NCBI RefSeq assembly: GCF_005938675.2
Contig: NZ_VCCH02000009.1
Location: forward strand, 1 to 64,000
Origin: Mycobacterium sp. KBS0706
GTDB lineage: Bacteria; Pseudomonadota; Alphaproteobacteria; DSM-16000; Inquilinaceae
Length of the DNA stretch: 64,000 nucleotides
Direction: 5' to 3'
Shown here piece by piece: positions 26,400-35,634 of this stretch. The position numbers were made by a program, and so were the translations under genes. A model generated the notes under the pieces. The model was not told the origin of the DNA. It was given only the letters and a program-made list of their open reading frames with translations, and searched no databases. The first letter of the stretch is position 1. Every line of letters begins with the position of its first letter.

Positions 26400-28066
26400 G
26401 GCATACGGCCTGCAGGCCGGCTTGCCGGCGCGGCGGACGGCTGGTTGTCGTTCGCCGCCGCCTGGCAGGCGATGTCGCCGCTCCCCGCGACGGTCAACTG
26501 CGGATACAAGGCAAGCAGCCGCCGCAGCACACCATTGGTCCAGCCGAAGCCGTCCTGGTTGGGATACTCCCCGCCGCCGCCGGAGGCAGTGCCGGCCACG
26601 TCGTATTTCTCGGTCAGCTTGCCGGTCTGCGTGTAGACGCCGACGACGCGCTCTGCCCAGCGGCGGGCGACGATCTCCGCCAGACGGTCATGGCCGGTGC
26701 GTGCCAGGCCGCGGATCGCCAGCCACTCCAACGGCGCCCAGCCGTTCGGCGCGTCCCATTGCTGCCCGGACGCCGTCTCGGTGGTCAGCAGGCCGCCGGG
26801 TGCGAGCAGCCGGCGCTCCATCGTGTCGGCGACGCGGGCGGCCTGGTCTGCATCGGCCAGGCCGAAGAACAGAGGATAGGCTGTCGCCAGGGTGACCGCG
26901 CCGGTCCGCCGCCCCTCTTGCCAGAGATAGTCGGTGAAGACGCCGGCCTCCGGATCCCAGAACAGGCGCCGGACGGCCTCGGCGCGCAGCCTGGCCCGGG
27001 CCTCCAGCTCCGCCGCGCGCTCCGGCCGGTGCGATACGGCATAGGCCTTCGCCAGCACCGTCTCCAGCTCCGCCATCAGGCTGTTGAGATCCGGCGGCAC
27101 CACCGCGGTGGTGCGTATGGTGCCCAAGGTCTTGCCGTCCACCAGCCAGCGCGAGGAAAAGTCCCAGCCGCTTTCCGCCGCCGCGCGCAGATCGCGATAC
27201 ACTTCGGATGGCGGGCGGTTGGTCGACCGGGCGGTCTCGACATCCTCGCGGTAAGATTCGTCGCGCGGCTGGTCGCTGTCGTCCCAGTAGCGGTTCAGCA
27301 GCGTGCCGTCCGGCAGCCGCACCGCGCGGCGATGGGCGGTGCCGGGCGCCAGGTCGTCCGCGCCCTCCATCCAGAAGGCGTATTCCTGGGCCAGAGTCGG
27401 CAGGGCGTCGGCATAGACCTTGGCCGGGTCGTCGCTGCTCTCGGCCACCAGTTCGACCATCGCGGCGAAGAAGGGCGGCTGCGACCGGCTGAGGTAGTAG
27501 CTGCGGTTGCCGTTCGGGATGTGGCCATAGCGATCGATCAGGCTGGCGAAGTTGGCCAGAACGTCCCGCGCCAGATCCTGCCGCCCGCTCTGGATCAGGC
27601 CCAGCATGGTGAAATAGGAATCCCAGTAATAGACCTCGCCGAAGCGTCCGCCCGGGACGACATAGGGATTCGGCAGCGGCAGCAGTGACGATCGCGGGTC
27701 ACGCTGGTCCGCCGGCCGCTGCAGCACGTCCCACAGCGCGTCGATATGGCTACAGACATCCTGGCCGGGCACGGAGCGGTAGCCACTCGAATGCGGCACC
27801 GGCGGCGTGAAATAGCGATGCACGAAGGCCGACAGGTCGAAGCCGGCCTGTCCCTTCTCCTCGGCGTAGCGGCGCAGGATCTCGGCCGGATCCGCCTTCG
27901 GCTCGGCGTCGACGAAAGTCTTGCCGTCCGGGAAGACCCGCTGCATCTGCACGTCGCGGAACAGCTCGCCATAAACGGCCGAGGGTGGCTGCTGGGCCAG
28001 TCCGGGCAAGGCGAGGAGGCAGAGAGCGAGCAGCAGCGGGAGGGCACGGGCCTGGAACAGCCGCAT
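26396..28066 (-). CDS. treA: Periplasmic trehalase, GH37
   Basis: 556 aa. Signal peptide at residues 1-25 (LPLLLALCLLALPGLAQ). Both trehalase signatures are present: PGGRFGEVYYWDSYF and QWDAPNGWAPLEW, plus the late GGGGEYPNQDGFGWTNG. It cleaves trehalose to glucose in the periplasm, allowing use of the external disaccharide. GGAGA precedes the ATG at 28066. Same strand as the GH15 gene but separated by a strong hairpin, so it likely has its own promoter. Confidence 0.96.
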   Translation of the reverse strand: MRLFQARALPLLLALCLLALPGLAQQPPSAVYGELFRDVQMQRVFPDGKTFVDAEPKADPAEILRRYAEEKGQAGFDLSAFVHRYFTPPVPHSSGYRSVPGQDVCSHIDALWDVLQRPADQRDPRSSLLPLPNPYVVPGGRFGEVYYWDSYFTMLGLIQSGRQDLARDVLANFASLIDRYGHIPNGNRSYYLSRSQPPFFAAMVELVAESSDDPAKVYADALPTLAQEYAFWMEGADDLAPGTAHRRAVRLPDGTLLNRYWDDSDQPRDESYREDVETARSTNRPPSEVYRDLRAAAESGWDFSSRWLVDGKTLGTIRTTAVVPPDLNSLMAELETVLAKAYAVSHRPERAAELEARARLRAEAVRRLFWDPEAGVFTDYLWQEGRRTGAVTLATAYPLFFGLADADQAARVADTMERRLLAPGGLLTTETASGQQWDAPNGWAPLEWLAIRGLARTGHDRLAEIVARRWAERVVGVYTQTGKLTEKYDVAGTASGGGGEYPNQDGFGWTNGVLRRLLALYPQLTVAGSGDIACQAAANDNQPSAAPASRPAGRMP

Positions 28067-28086
28067 GGGGAAATCTCCGGCATGAC

Positions 28087-28125
28087 GGGCGGGGCGACAG
28101 GACCATAGGACCTGTCGCCCCGCCC
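28087..28125 (-). terminator. Strong terminator after the GH15 gene
   Basis: A perfect 15-bp GC-rich stem (GGGCGGGGCGACAGG / CCTGTCGCCCCGCCC) with a nine-base loop lies 21 bp beyond the GH15 stop codon and just upstream of the trehalase start. Confidence 0.75.
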
Positions 28126-28145
28126 GGCCAGACCGCAGCCCCGTG

Positions 28146-29579
28146 TCAGGCCAGTCCGATCTGCCGCCGCGCCCGGACCGCGGTGATGAAGCCGGCGTAG
28201 CTCCAGCCCAGATGCTTGGCCGAGGTCTGGGCGCCGGTTTCCCGGTCGAACTGCTCCGACAACGCGCCGTCGGCCGGGGTGAACGCCTGCACCGTGGCCA
28301 GGAACGTATCACCACGGTCGCGGAAGGCGGCGGCCAGGCGATGGTTGTCGAGGCTGTCGGGCTCGACGCCCAAGGCCCGGGCGACGAAGCCGCGGTTTTC
28401 GACGGTCAGCGCGAAGTCCGCGCCGCCGGCCAGCGTCGCGGCCAGACGGTAGTGGAACTCCGCCGCCGCCAGAGTCGCGATGTACCAGGCGCCGCCGCCG
28501 TAATAGCGGTCCTCGCGGTAGCGGCCGAGCGCGGGGGCGGCCCGCCCGGCATTGATCGGGAACAGGCCGGCGAACAGGTTCTCCAGCGCGGCGAGCGTCG
28601 CCTGGGCCTTCGGGTCCAGCACGCTGTGCGGCCCGGAGGGCAGCCCGGCATGCAGCACACCGAGGATCACGGCGATGTCGAGGTCACGGCCCGGGGAGCC
28701 GGAGGCAGCCGGCAGCAGGCTGGCATAGGCACCGGCCCGCCAATGACCGTCCAGCGCCGCCGCAAGGGCCGCGGAGGCCTCCCGGCATCGGCCGGCAACC
28801 TCGACGTCCCCCCGCGCCTCCAGCCACTCCGCACCCCGGCGCAGCGCGGCGCATTGCACCACGCCGGTGTAGTAGTCGTGGCCGAGGCTGTCCTCCCAGA
28901 TCTCGAAGCTGGGCTCGGTGTGATGCGCCAGGACGAAATCCAGGTCGATCCGCAGAAGTTCGACCGCCTCGTCCCGGACGCCCGGCTCCAGCACACCGTC
29001 GTCCAGGCAGCGCAGCAGCGTCAGGGCTTGCAGCGCCGATCCGTCATGCTGTGGCCGCGACCAGTTCAGCGTGTCCAGCGTGCCGTCCGGGTTGACCCGG
29101 ACCTCGCCCCAGATCCGGTCGCCGGCGACGCTGCGCAGATCGGCCTCGGTCCGGACATGCTGCACGAAATCAGTGTCGACGTCCCGGCGCGGATCGCCTT
29201 TCGCCAGCACCGCCGCGCCGGTCAGCCCGCGCAGGCCGAGGTTGAAGCGGATGAAGTCGCGGATATGGACGGCATCCGCCGCCGGACGGGTGCCGTCCGC
29301 CACCAGGACCCTGATCGCGTCCATTACAAGCGCCGAATCCCGGAACCAGTGGAAGAAATAGTCCGGGTCCGGGTCATAGGCGCCCATCACCGCCGAGGCC
29401 ACGACCGATCCCGGCCGCGGCACGATGCGCTGGCGGAAGGGCGGGCGCTCCTTCACCAGATGGGTGGCGGAGACGCCGAGCGTCAAGTTCCGGGCGGCGA
29501 CCGCATATTGCCGGTCGATCCAGCCGGAGAGGGCATCGTCCGTCGGACCAGATGACATCGGCACCAGTTGCGACTCCAT
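28146..29579 (-). CDS. Glycoside hydrolase family 15 (glucoamylase-like)
   Basis: 477 aa. Family features: FFHWFRDSALVMDAI, NWSRPQHDGSALQAL, EIWEDSLGHDYYTG (catalytic acid region), GGGAWYIATLAAAE and SEQFDRETGAQTSAKHLGWSYAGF (catalytic base region near the C-terminus). GH15 enzymes release glucose from alpha-glucans; related bacterial forms cleave trehalose or isomaltose. No signal peptide is evident, so it is probably cytoplasmic. It lies in a carbohydrate block with trehalase and a GH144-like gene. An ATG a few codons in (at 29558) is an alternative start. Confidence 0.9.
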   Translation of the reverse strand: MESQLVPMSSGPTDDALSGWIDRQYAVAARNLTLGVSATHLVKERPPFRQRIVPRPGSVVASAVMGAYDPDPDYFFHWFRDSALVMDAIRVLVADGTRPAADAVHIRDFIRFNLGLRGLTGAAVLAKGDPRRDVDTDFVQHVRTEADLRSVAGDRIWGEVRVNPDGTLDTLNWSRPQHDGSALQALTLLRCLDDGVLEPGVRDEAVELLRIDLDFVLAHHTEPSFEIWEDSLGHDYYTGVVQCAALRRGAEWLEARGDVEVAGRCREASAALAAALDGHWRAGAYASLLPAASGSPGRDLDIAVILGVLHAGLPSGPHSVLDPKAQATLAALENLFAGLFPINAGRAAPALGRYREDRYYGGGAWYIATLAAAEFHYRLAATLAGGADFALTVENRGFVARALGVEPDSLDNHRLAAAFRDRGDTFLATVQAFTPADGALSEQFDRETGAQTSAKHLGWSYAGFITAVRARRQIGLA

Positions 29580-29597
29580 CTGAGATCAGAGTTCAAG

Positions 29598-29710
29598 AAC
29601 TAGCGCTAACCCATTCATGTCATTGCCGGGCTTGACCCGGCAATCCAGAGAGCGTCGAGACCTTCTGGATGTCCGGGTCAAGCCCGGGCATGACATTTTA
29701 AACTAGCGCT
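29598..29710. repeat. Mobile-looking intergenic repeat with 10-bp direct repeats
   Basis: Inverted arms GTCATTGCCGGGCTTGACCC... and ...GGGTCAAGCCCGGGCATGAC enclose CAATCCAG/CTGGATG. AACTAGCGCT stands at both ends (29598-29607 and 29701-29710) as an exact direct repeat. The right copy contains the stop codon of the GH144-like gene. Palindromic repeats of this kind are widespread in alphaproteobacterial intergenic DNA. Confidence 0.8.
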
Positions 29711-30995
29711 TGCCCAGATGCGGGCTCTCGAAGCCGAGACTGCGCAGGCCCCGTTGCACGTCCGCGTCGCCCATGAACAGCCGCCACAGCAGGCCGCTGC
29801 GGTGGTTCTCGATCATCGCCACGATGGGGCCTTGGTCGATCGCCAGATAGGTGTCGGCCGCCCAGCCGGCCTGCTCGGAGAAGGCGTCGACGAAGCCGTA
29901 TTTGTCCCAGATCCGGTCGCCCAGAGTCTCGTAGAAGTGCCGCAGCGCCCGCATCGAATGCTCGGGCGTATACGGCATCGCCGAGAGCGCCGCGGTCGGG
30001 GTGATGACGCCGAGGTCGTTGTCCGGCGCATGGGCGGAATAGCCGGTCGGGTTATCGCTGGCGGTCAAGCCCCAGCAATCCGGCCCATAGCCCTTGAAGC
30101 CGTTCGGATTGCGGACACAGTGCTCGTAGTTGATCAGCGTGTGCCGGCGGTTCTGCTCCCAATAGTCGGCGTACTGGTCCTTCAGGCCGCGCGGATCGAG
30201 GCCGAGGAAGGAGTAGTGGCTGAAGAACAGTGGCCCGCCATAGGGCATGCCCAGCGGCAGCTCGATGTCGTAGTAGCTGCGCTGGCTCAGGAACCAGCGG
30301 CCGACCGCCCAGCCGCGGTGATAGACCTCGGCATCGATGGCGTAGCGTGGCGAGGCGGCAGCCATGACATAGGTGATCAGGCACTCGTTCCAGCCGCGGA
30401 TCTCGTGGCCCATGCCCCAGCCGTTGTTGGCGCCCCAGTGCCAGAACAGCACGTTCAGCCCGCCGCGGGTGTACCAGCTCCACTCGGTCTCGTTCCACAG
30501 CCAGCCGATATGGTTGCGTAACTCGGTCTCATTGGCGGCGTCGCGGTCGAAATACCGACGGGCGCAGAGCAGCCCCTGGAACAGGAAGGCGGTCTCGACC
30601 AGGTCGCCGCCGTCATCCTTGCGGCTGAACGACACCGTGGCGCCGGTGCGGCCGTCGAGGAAATGCGGGAACACGCCGTGATGCGAGGTGGTGTGCTCGA
30701 GATGGCGCACGATCGTCATCAGCCGCTCGACCGCCGCGGCGCGGTCGATCCAGCCGCGCTCGGCGGCAACGATGATCGCCATGATGCCGAAGCCGGTGCC
30801 GCCGGTCGTGACCCAGTCGTTCGGCGCCTTGCCGGCACGGTCGGTACGGTCGGGGATCATGCCGCTGACCGGATGCGCGGCCTCCCAGAAGAACTGGAAG
30901 GTCTGGCGCTGCACGAGGTCGAGCAGGGCGTCGTCCGACAGCGCCGCGGCGCCCTTCTTCGAGGCGCGGCGGGCGGGTGCCGATCGCTTGGTCAT
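29703..30995 (-). CDS. GH144-like glucanase / glucoamylase-like family (COG5368)
   Basis: 430 aa. Alpha/alpha-barrel family that includes endo-beta-1,2-glucanases. Family-like segments: TFQFFWEAAHPVSGMIPDR, TGGTGFGIMAIIVAAERGW, GMGHEIRGWNECLITYVMA (with candidate catalytic Glu) and YGFVDAFSEQAGW. There is no signal peptide, unlike most secreted members, so action on imported or newly made beta-1,2-glucan in the cytoplasm is possible. Start overlaps the stop of the ABC gene by 4 bp, so it is co-translated with the transporter. The stop codon lies within a direct repeat that borders a palindromic element. Confidence 0.85.
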   Translation of the reverse strand: MTKRSAPARRASKKGAAALSDDALLDLVQRQTFQFFWEAAHPVSGMIPDRTDRAGKAPNDWVTTGGTGFGIMAIIVAAERGWIDRAAAVERLMTIVRHLEHTTSHHGVFPHFLDGRTGATVSFSRKDDGGDLVETAFLFQGLLCARRYFDRDAANETELRNHIGWLWNETEWSWYTRGGLNVLFWHWGANNGWGMGHEIRGWNECLITYVMAAASPRYAIDAEVYHRGWAVGRWFLSQRSYYDIELPLGMPYGGPLFFSHYSFLGLDPRGLKDQYADYWEQNRRHTLINYEHCVRNPNGFKGYGPDCWGLTASDNPTGYSAHAPDNDLGVITPTAALSAMPYTPEHSMRALRHFYETLGDRIWDKYGFVDAFSEQAGWAADTYLAIDQGPIVAMIENHRSGLLWRLFMGDADVQRGLRSLGFESPHLGKR

Positions 30996-32845
30996 TCCAT
31001 CGGGTCTCGGTGGTGGAGCAGGGGGGCGAAGCCGGCGGAGGAGGGGATGGCCCGTCGCGGCGGCCGGCCGATCGAGATCCGGCGCTCGCCGGTGACCTCG
31101 TCGGTCATGTGCAGCCGCAGGACGCGGGTGTAGAAGCCGTTCTTGACCTCGCGCCGGGCGATGGTGATCACCGCCGTCTCCGGCAGTTCATGCTCGAAGA
31201 TCGACATTGCGGTCTTCCGCCGCTCCTCGTCCAGCGCATCGACCATCTCGTCGATGAACACCCATTGCGGCTTGTGCAGCAGCAGCCGGGCGAAGGTCAT
31301 CGTCTGCAGCTCGTCGCTGGTCAGCTCCTTGTCCCAGTTCTTTACCTGGTCGAGCGAGATCTCATGGTGCCCCATCTCGGTGCGCCGGAGCGCGGCGCAG
31401 ATCTGCTCGTCGGTGAAGCCGGACGCGTCCATCGGGTAGGTTAGGGCATCGCGCAGCGCGCCGGGCGGCAGATAGGGCCGCTGCGGCAGGAACATGGTGC
31501 GGGCCTGGGGCGGCATCAGGATACGGCCGGTGCCCCAGGGCCACAGCCCGGCGAAGGCGCGGAACAGCGTGCTCTTGCCGCCGCCGGTGCGGCCGACGAT
31601 CAGCACGTGCTCGCCCGGCCGGATCTCGACCTGCTCGTCATCCAGCACCGCGAGGCCGCCGGCCGAGAGCACGCCCAGATTCTCGAAGCCCAGGGTGTCG
31701 GCCGGGCCCTCGACGATCTCGATCTTGCGCGGCTCGCCGTTCAGGGTCTCGAGCGTCACCAGGGTCTCGCGGAAGCTCATCACGCGTAGCAGCGTCGCCC
31801 GCCAGTCGGCCAGGTTGCTGAAATTGTCGACGAACCAGCGCAGCGCCTGCTGCACCTGGACGAAGGCGCCCACCGCCACCATCAGCTCGCCGAAGGTCAG
31901 GTCGCCGCCGAAATAGCCGGGCGAGGCGACCAGAATGGGCGCGACGATGGTGAACCAGCCATAGCCGGCGGTGATCCAGGTCAGGTTGGTGACGGCGCGG
32001 ACATAGCGCAGCATCACCGCGATGATCCGGTCGAGGTCGCCGTCCAGACGCCGCCGCTCGTCAGCCTCGCCGCTGTCGAGGGTGATGCCGTCGACATGCT
32101 CGTTGACGCGGACCAGGGCAGCCCGCAGATCGGCCTCGCGGGCATAGCGCTCGGCGTTGATGTTGATCAGCGGCCGGCCGACGCGAAAGCTCACCCACGA
32201 GGCGGCGGCGGCGTAGAGCAGAGCGCACCACACCATGTAGCCGGGGATCGACAGCGCCATGCCGTCGATCCTGAGGACGATGCCCTGGGACAGGATCCAC
32301 AGCACGCCGACGAAGCTGATCAGCAGCAGAGTCGCCTGCAGCAGGCCGATGCCCAGATCGGTCGACAGCTCGGTCAGGTGCCGAGCGTCCTCGTGGATGC
32401 GCTGGTCCGGGTTCTCGCCGATCTCGCCGGCGCCTGCCAGGCGGAAGGCGCGCTTGGGCTTCAGCCATTCGCCGAACAGGTCGCGGGTCAGCCCGGCCCG
32501 CAGCCGCACTTTGAGCGTCTGGTTGATCCAGGTCTGGGCGACGTTCAGCGTCAGCAGCACACCGGCGATGAAGACGAAGACCACCAATTGATGGAGGAAG
32601 CCACTCAGGCTCTTCTGAGCCAGCGCGTCATAGAAGGGCTGGTTCCAGGAGTTCAGCCGGATCTGTGCCGCCGCGGTCAGGCCGATGACGACGATCACGC
32701 CGATGATGAGAGCAAGAATCCGCTTCCAATCGGGTGAGGCCCGCAGCGTCCGGAACAGGGTCAGGAGCTGAGAGAGGAGAGTCTGGCTGACGATCGATTG
32801 CTCCTGACCGGCAGCCATATGCGACGCCTCGGGCGCCTGTGCCAT
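30992..32845 (-). CDS. SbmA/YddA-like ABC protein (membrane and nucleotide-binding domains fused)
   Basis: 617 aa. N-terminal membrane domain (about 1-340; segments near ILALIIGVIVVIGLTAAAQI and LHQLVVFVFIAGVLLTLNV), with the LNSWNQPFYDALAQ motif of the ABCD/SbmA/YddA group, then a nucleotide-binding domain. Walker A GRTGGGKST is intact, but the signature region reads ELTSDELQTMTFARLLL rather than LSxGEQQR, Walker B ends IDEMVDALD and the switch His is missing (ITIARRE). The ATG at 32845 has AGG at moderate distance. Followed with 4-bp overlap by the GH144-like gene. Substrate unknown; SbmA relatives take up peptides, others handle vitamins or acyl-CoA. Confidence 0.88.
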   Translation of the reverse strand: MAQAPEASHMAAGQEQSIVSQTLLSQLLTLFRTLRASPDWKRILALIIGVIVVIGLTAAAQIRLNSWNQPFYDALAQKSLSGFLHQLVVFVFIAGVLLTLNVAQTWINQTLKVRLRAGLTRDLFGEWLKPKRAFRLAGAGEIGENPDQRIHEDARHLTELSTDLGIGLLQATLLLISFVGVLWILSQGIVLRIDGMALSIPGYMVWCALLYAAAASWVSFRVGRPLININAERYAREADLRAALVRVNEHVDGITLDSGEADERRRLDGDLDRIIAVMLRYVRAVTNLTWITAGYGWFTIVAPILVASPGYFGGDLTFGELMVAVGAFVQVQQALRWFVDNFSNLADWRATLLRVMSFRETLVTLETLNGEPRKIEIVEGPADTLGFENLGVLSAGGLAVLDDEQVEIRPGEHVLIVGRTGGGKSTLFRAFAGLWPWGTGRILMPPQARTMFLPQRPYLPPGALRDALTYPMDASGFTDEQICAALRRTEMGHHEISLDQVKNWDKELTSDELQTMTFARLLLHKPQWVFIDEMVDALDEERRKTAMSIFEHELPETAVITIARREVKNGFYTRVLRLHMTDEVTGERRISIGRPPRRAIPSSAGFAPLLHHRDPME

Positions 32846-33740
32846 TGAACCTGTCCGTTCCCTACCGCTTCTTGCGCCCCCTTTCGGGATGCTTGCCTCA
32901 ATCATACGCATAGACGCGAGATCGGTCGTGCACCGAATTGAAACGCCAGGTTTTGTGCGGGTTTGCGCGCCCATCACGACACCGCTGCCGCACAGGTGCC
33001 GGCCTGTCTGCAAAAGACTCGGCGAAGCGAGCTCTGGAACTGGGGGGCACCGACATCCGAACCGGATCGCACCGAGGCGGTAAGAAAGATTGTCATCTAC
33101 TTGCCCATACCGACAATCGCTTCGCTTCGAATGGTACAGGGCACGGAAACAAAATAACCATTCAATAAAGAAATCGAACCGTTACTTGATTTCGCTCCCC
33201 AAATTTGAAGCCGAAAATAGCATGGCCTCGGATCCCAGCCTTCACCGATATCAGATGACGGCGTCGAAATCAGGGCGGGATGGCCACATTGTTGGGCAGA
33301 GTGGGAAATTGGCCACACACTCGCCGATCGTAGACCCGCTGAGTCCGCCGATGGTCGCCCCAGGCCGCGTGGATCACGACGCAGCCCGTCATCGCCTCGG
33401 GCCGGAGCACTTCGGCAAAGCTGTGGTCCGAACATGCCGGACCGGCGGAAACGAATATATGAGGCGGTATTCATGCCGCCCATCCAAACACGGTCAGCCA
33501 CCAATCGCTGTGACCACCGTAACAGCAATGGTTCCCGGCCGTGGGGAGTGACCGGCATCATCCTTTCTGGTCTCTCCACCCCCTGGCGCGGGGAGGGGGC
33601 GACGAAAGGAAAGCCGCCCCTACGCCATCAGGGTTCGGGACAGCCTCCGTTGCGCTGCGTCACGGTGACGGGGCCTCGCCGATCGGGGGACTTGCCCTGT
33701 ACAGGCGTGGGAGAATCGCCAGCGTCGGAAAGCCCCCGCG
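32846..33740. other. 895-bp stretch without a supported gene
   Basis: Contains the promoter side of the ABC gene, an AT-richer patch (about 33080-33230), two TGGCCACA direct repeats 29 bp apart (33281, 33310), and a GC-rich tail (33560-33720) with small palindromes such as CCTGTACAGG and CGTCACGGTGACG that may end transcription from the BKACE gene. Several frames stay open for 100-160 codons but have mixed codon use and match nothing I know. A short minus-strand frame (33270-33392) has good codon bias but no recognisable family. Confidence 0.5.
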
Positions 33741-34673
33741 TCAGAAGGAGACGCGGTCGCCGCCCTTGAGCGCCAGAATCTCGCGCGCCTCGTCCGGCGA
33801 GGCGATCTCGAGGCCCAGCCCCTCGATGATCTGGCGGGCGAGGCGGACCTGCTGGGCGTTCGACTCCGCCAGCTTGCCGGGGCCGGCCCAGAGCGAATCC
33901 TCGAGCCCGACCCGGACATTGCCGCCCATCGCCGCCGCCATCGCCGCGATCGGCAGCTGGTTGCGCCCGGCGCCCAGCACCGACCATTCGTACTGGTCGC
34001 CGAACAGCCGGTCGGCGGTGCGCTTCATATGCGCCACATCCTCCGGATGCGGGCCGATGCCGCCGAGGATGCCGAACACCGTCTGGACGAACAGCGGCGG
34101 CTTGACCAGGCCGCGCTCCAGGAAGTGGTGCAGGTTGTAGAGGTGGGAGGTGTCGTAGCACTCGAACTCGAAGCGGATGCCGTCGTCGCTCAGGGTCCGC
34201 AGCACGAACTCGATGTCCTTGAAGCTGTTGCGGAACACCAGGTCGCGCGAGGCCTCCAACGCCTCCGGTTCCCAGGCGTGCTTGAACTCCTTGAAGCGGT
34301 TGAGCATCGGGAACAGGCCGAAATTCATCGATCCCATGTTCAGCGACGCGACCTCCGGCTTGAAGGTCTGGGCAGGCAGGATGCGCTCCTCGACCCGCAT
34401 CCAGGGGGCGCCGCCGGTGGTCAGGTTCACCACGCAGTTCGAGCGCTGCTTGATCACCTTGAGGAAAGGCTCGAAGGCCTGCGGCGTCTGGTCCGGCTTG
34501 CCGGACTCCGGGTCGCGGGCGTGGAGATGGACGATGGCGGCCCCGGCCTCGGCCGCGCCGATCGCTGCCTCGGCGATCTCTGCAGCCGTCACCGGCAGGT
34601 GAGGGGACATCGACGGGGTGTGGATCGCCCCGGTGACGGCGCAGGTGATGACGATCTTGCGGCTCTTGGCCAT
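33741..34673 (-). CDS. BKACE, 3-keto-5-aminohexanoate cleavage enzyme family (DUF849)
   Basis: 310 aa zinc-dependent TIM-barrel enzyme that cleaves a beta-keto acid with acetyl-CoA to give acetoacetate or acetoacetyl-CoA products. Features: CAVTGAIHTPSMSPHLP, zinc ligands in VHLHARDPESG, NLTTGG, and ECYDTSHLYNLHHFLERG. It follows a carnitine-dehydrogenase-like gene by 16 bp. In carnitine-degrading bacteria this pair converts L-carnitine to 3-dehydrocarnitine and then glycine betaine; that role here is a reasoned inference. Confidence 0.93.
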   Translation of the reverse strand: MAKSRKIVITCAVTGAIHTPSMSPHLPVTAAEIAEAAIGAAEAGAAIVHLHARDPESGKPDQTPQAFEPFLKVIKQRSNCVVNLTTGGAPWMRVEERILPAQTFKPEVASLNMGSMNFGLFPMLNRFKEFKHAWEPEALEASRDLVFRNSFKDIEFVLRTLSDDGIRFEFECYDTSHLYNLHHFLERGLVKPPLFVQTVFGILGGIGPHPEDVAHMKRTADRLFGDQYEWSVLGAGRNQLPIAAMAAAMGGNVRVGLEDSLWAGPGKLAESNAQQVRLARQIIEGLGLEIASPDEAREILALKGGDRVSF

Positions 34674-34689
34674 CGGGCTGTCCTCTGGT

Positions 34690-35634
34690 TCAGGATTCGG
34701 TCGGGGCGGCGGGCTGCGCGGCCTTGTGGGCCTTCAGCGCCGCCAGGCGCCGGTCGCGCCAGACGCTACGCGCGGCCAGCCTGGCCGGGTCCGGGGCCTC
34801 GCCCCAGCCGGCCAGCAGCCGCTCGATGGTCGGGGCGCCCCACACCTCCGGCCCGGCCGGGTCGGCGGCCAGGCGGCGGTAGAAGCCGGTGTAGCGGGCG
34901 CAATAGTCGGGGATGCCGCCCGGCGCGTTCAGCTCGATCGTACCGAAGGGGCCGAGGAAGGACCAGCGCAGGCCGAGCCCGTCCTGGATGGTTTTGTCCA
35001 AATCCTGCGGGCTGATCACGCCGTCGCCGACCAGCCGGAAGGCCTCGGCCAGCAGGGCGCCCTGCAACCGGTTCAGCACGAAGCCGTCGACCTCGCGGTG
35101 GATCGTCACCGGCTCCTGCCCCACGGCGCGGTAGATTGCCAGCGCCCGCTCGATCGTCTCCGGCGTCGTCCAGGGCGCGCCGCACAGCTCGACCACCGGC
35201 ACCAGATGCGGCGGGTTGACCGGGTGGGCGACGAGGCAGCGCTCGCGCCCGGCCAGATCCTCGGTGAAGCGCGAGGCGACGATGGCGGAGGTGGAGGAGG
35301 CGAGGATGGAGTCGCGCGGCGCCAGCCGGTCCAACTCGGCGAAGACCGCGCGTTTGATCTCCAGGTCTTCCGGCAGGTTCTCCTGCACCAGCTCGGCATC
35401 CACCACTGCGTCGGCCAGGGATCCGGCGATCCGGACCCGCGCTGCGGCGCCGCCCGGGTCGTCGACCAGCCCGTGGCCGGCGAGGTCCGCCAGTCCTTCA
35501 ACGATCAGGCCGGGCGCCGCCTGCAGCGCGGCCGGGCTGGCATCGATCAGGCGCACCTGCCAACCGGCGGCGGCGAAGACGATCGCCCAGGACCGGCCGA
35601 TCAGCCCGGTGCCGATGATTGCGACGGTCGGCAT
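34690..35634 (-). CDS. 3-hydroxyacyl-CoA dehydrogenase-family protein, L-carnitine dehydrogenase-like
   Basis: 314 aa NAD-dependent dehydrogenase of the short form (lambda-crystallin/L-gulonate/carnitine dehydrogenase). Rossmann motif AIIGTGLIGRSWA, ASSTSAIVASR, and the substrate-site segment AHPVNPPHLVPVVELCG, then QDLDKTIQDGLGLRW. GGGAGGAAGG precedes the ATG at 35634. Co-oriented and close to BKACE, the typical carnitine pathway pair. A thioesterase gene often present in that operon is missing here. Confidence 0.88.
   Translation of the reverse strand: MPTVAIIGTGLIGRSWAIVFAAAGWQVRLIDASPAALQAAPGLIVEGLADLAGHGLVDDPGGAAARVRIAGSLADAVVDAELVQENLPEDLEIKRAVFAELDRLAPRDSILASSTSAIVASRFTEDLAGRERCLVAHPVNPPHLVPVVELCGAPWTTPETIERALAIYRAVGQEPVTIHREVDGFVLNRLQGALLAEAFRLVGDGVISPQDLDKTIQDGLGLRWSFLGPFGTIELNAPGGIPDYCARYTGFYRRLAADPAGPEVWGAPTIERLLAGWGEAPDPARLAARSVWRDRRLAALKAHKAAQPAAPTES

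Noticed and set aside
33097..33579. 160-codon minus-strand frame in the 33 kb gap
   Set aside because: Mixed codon usage, AT-rich low-complexity end and no recognisable family; competing frames are equally open.
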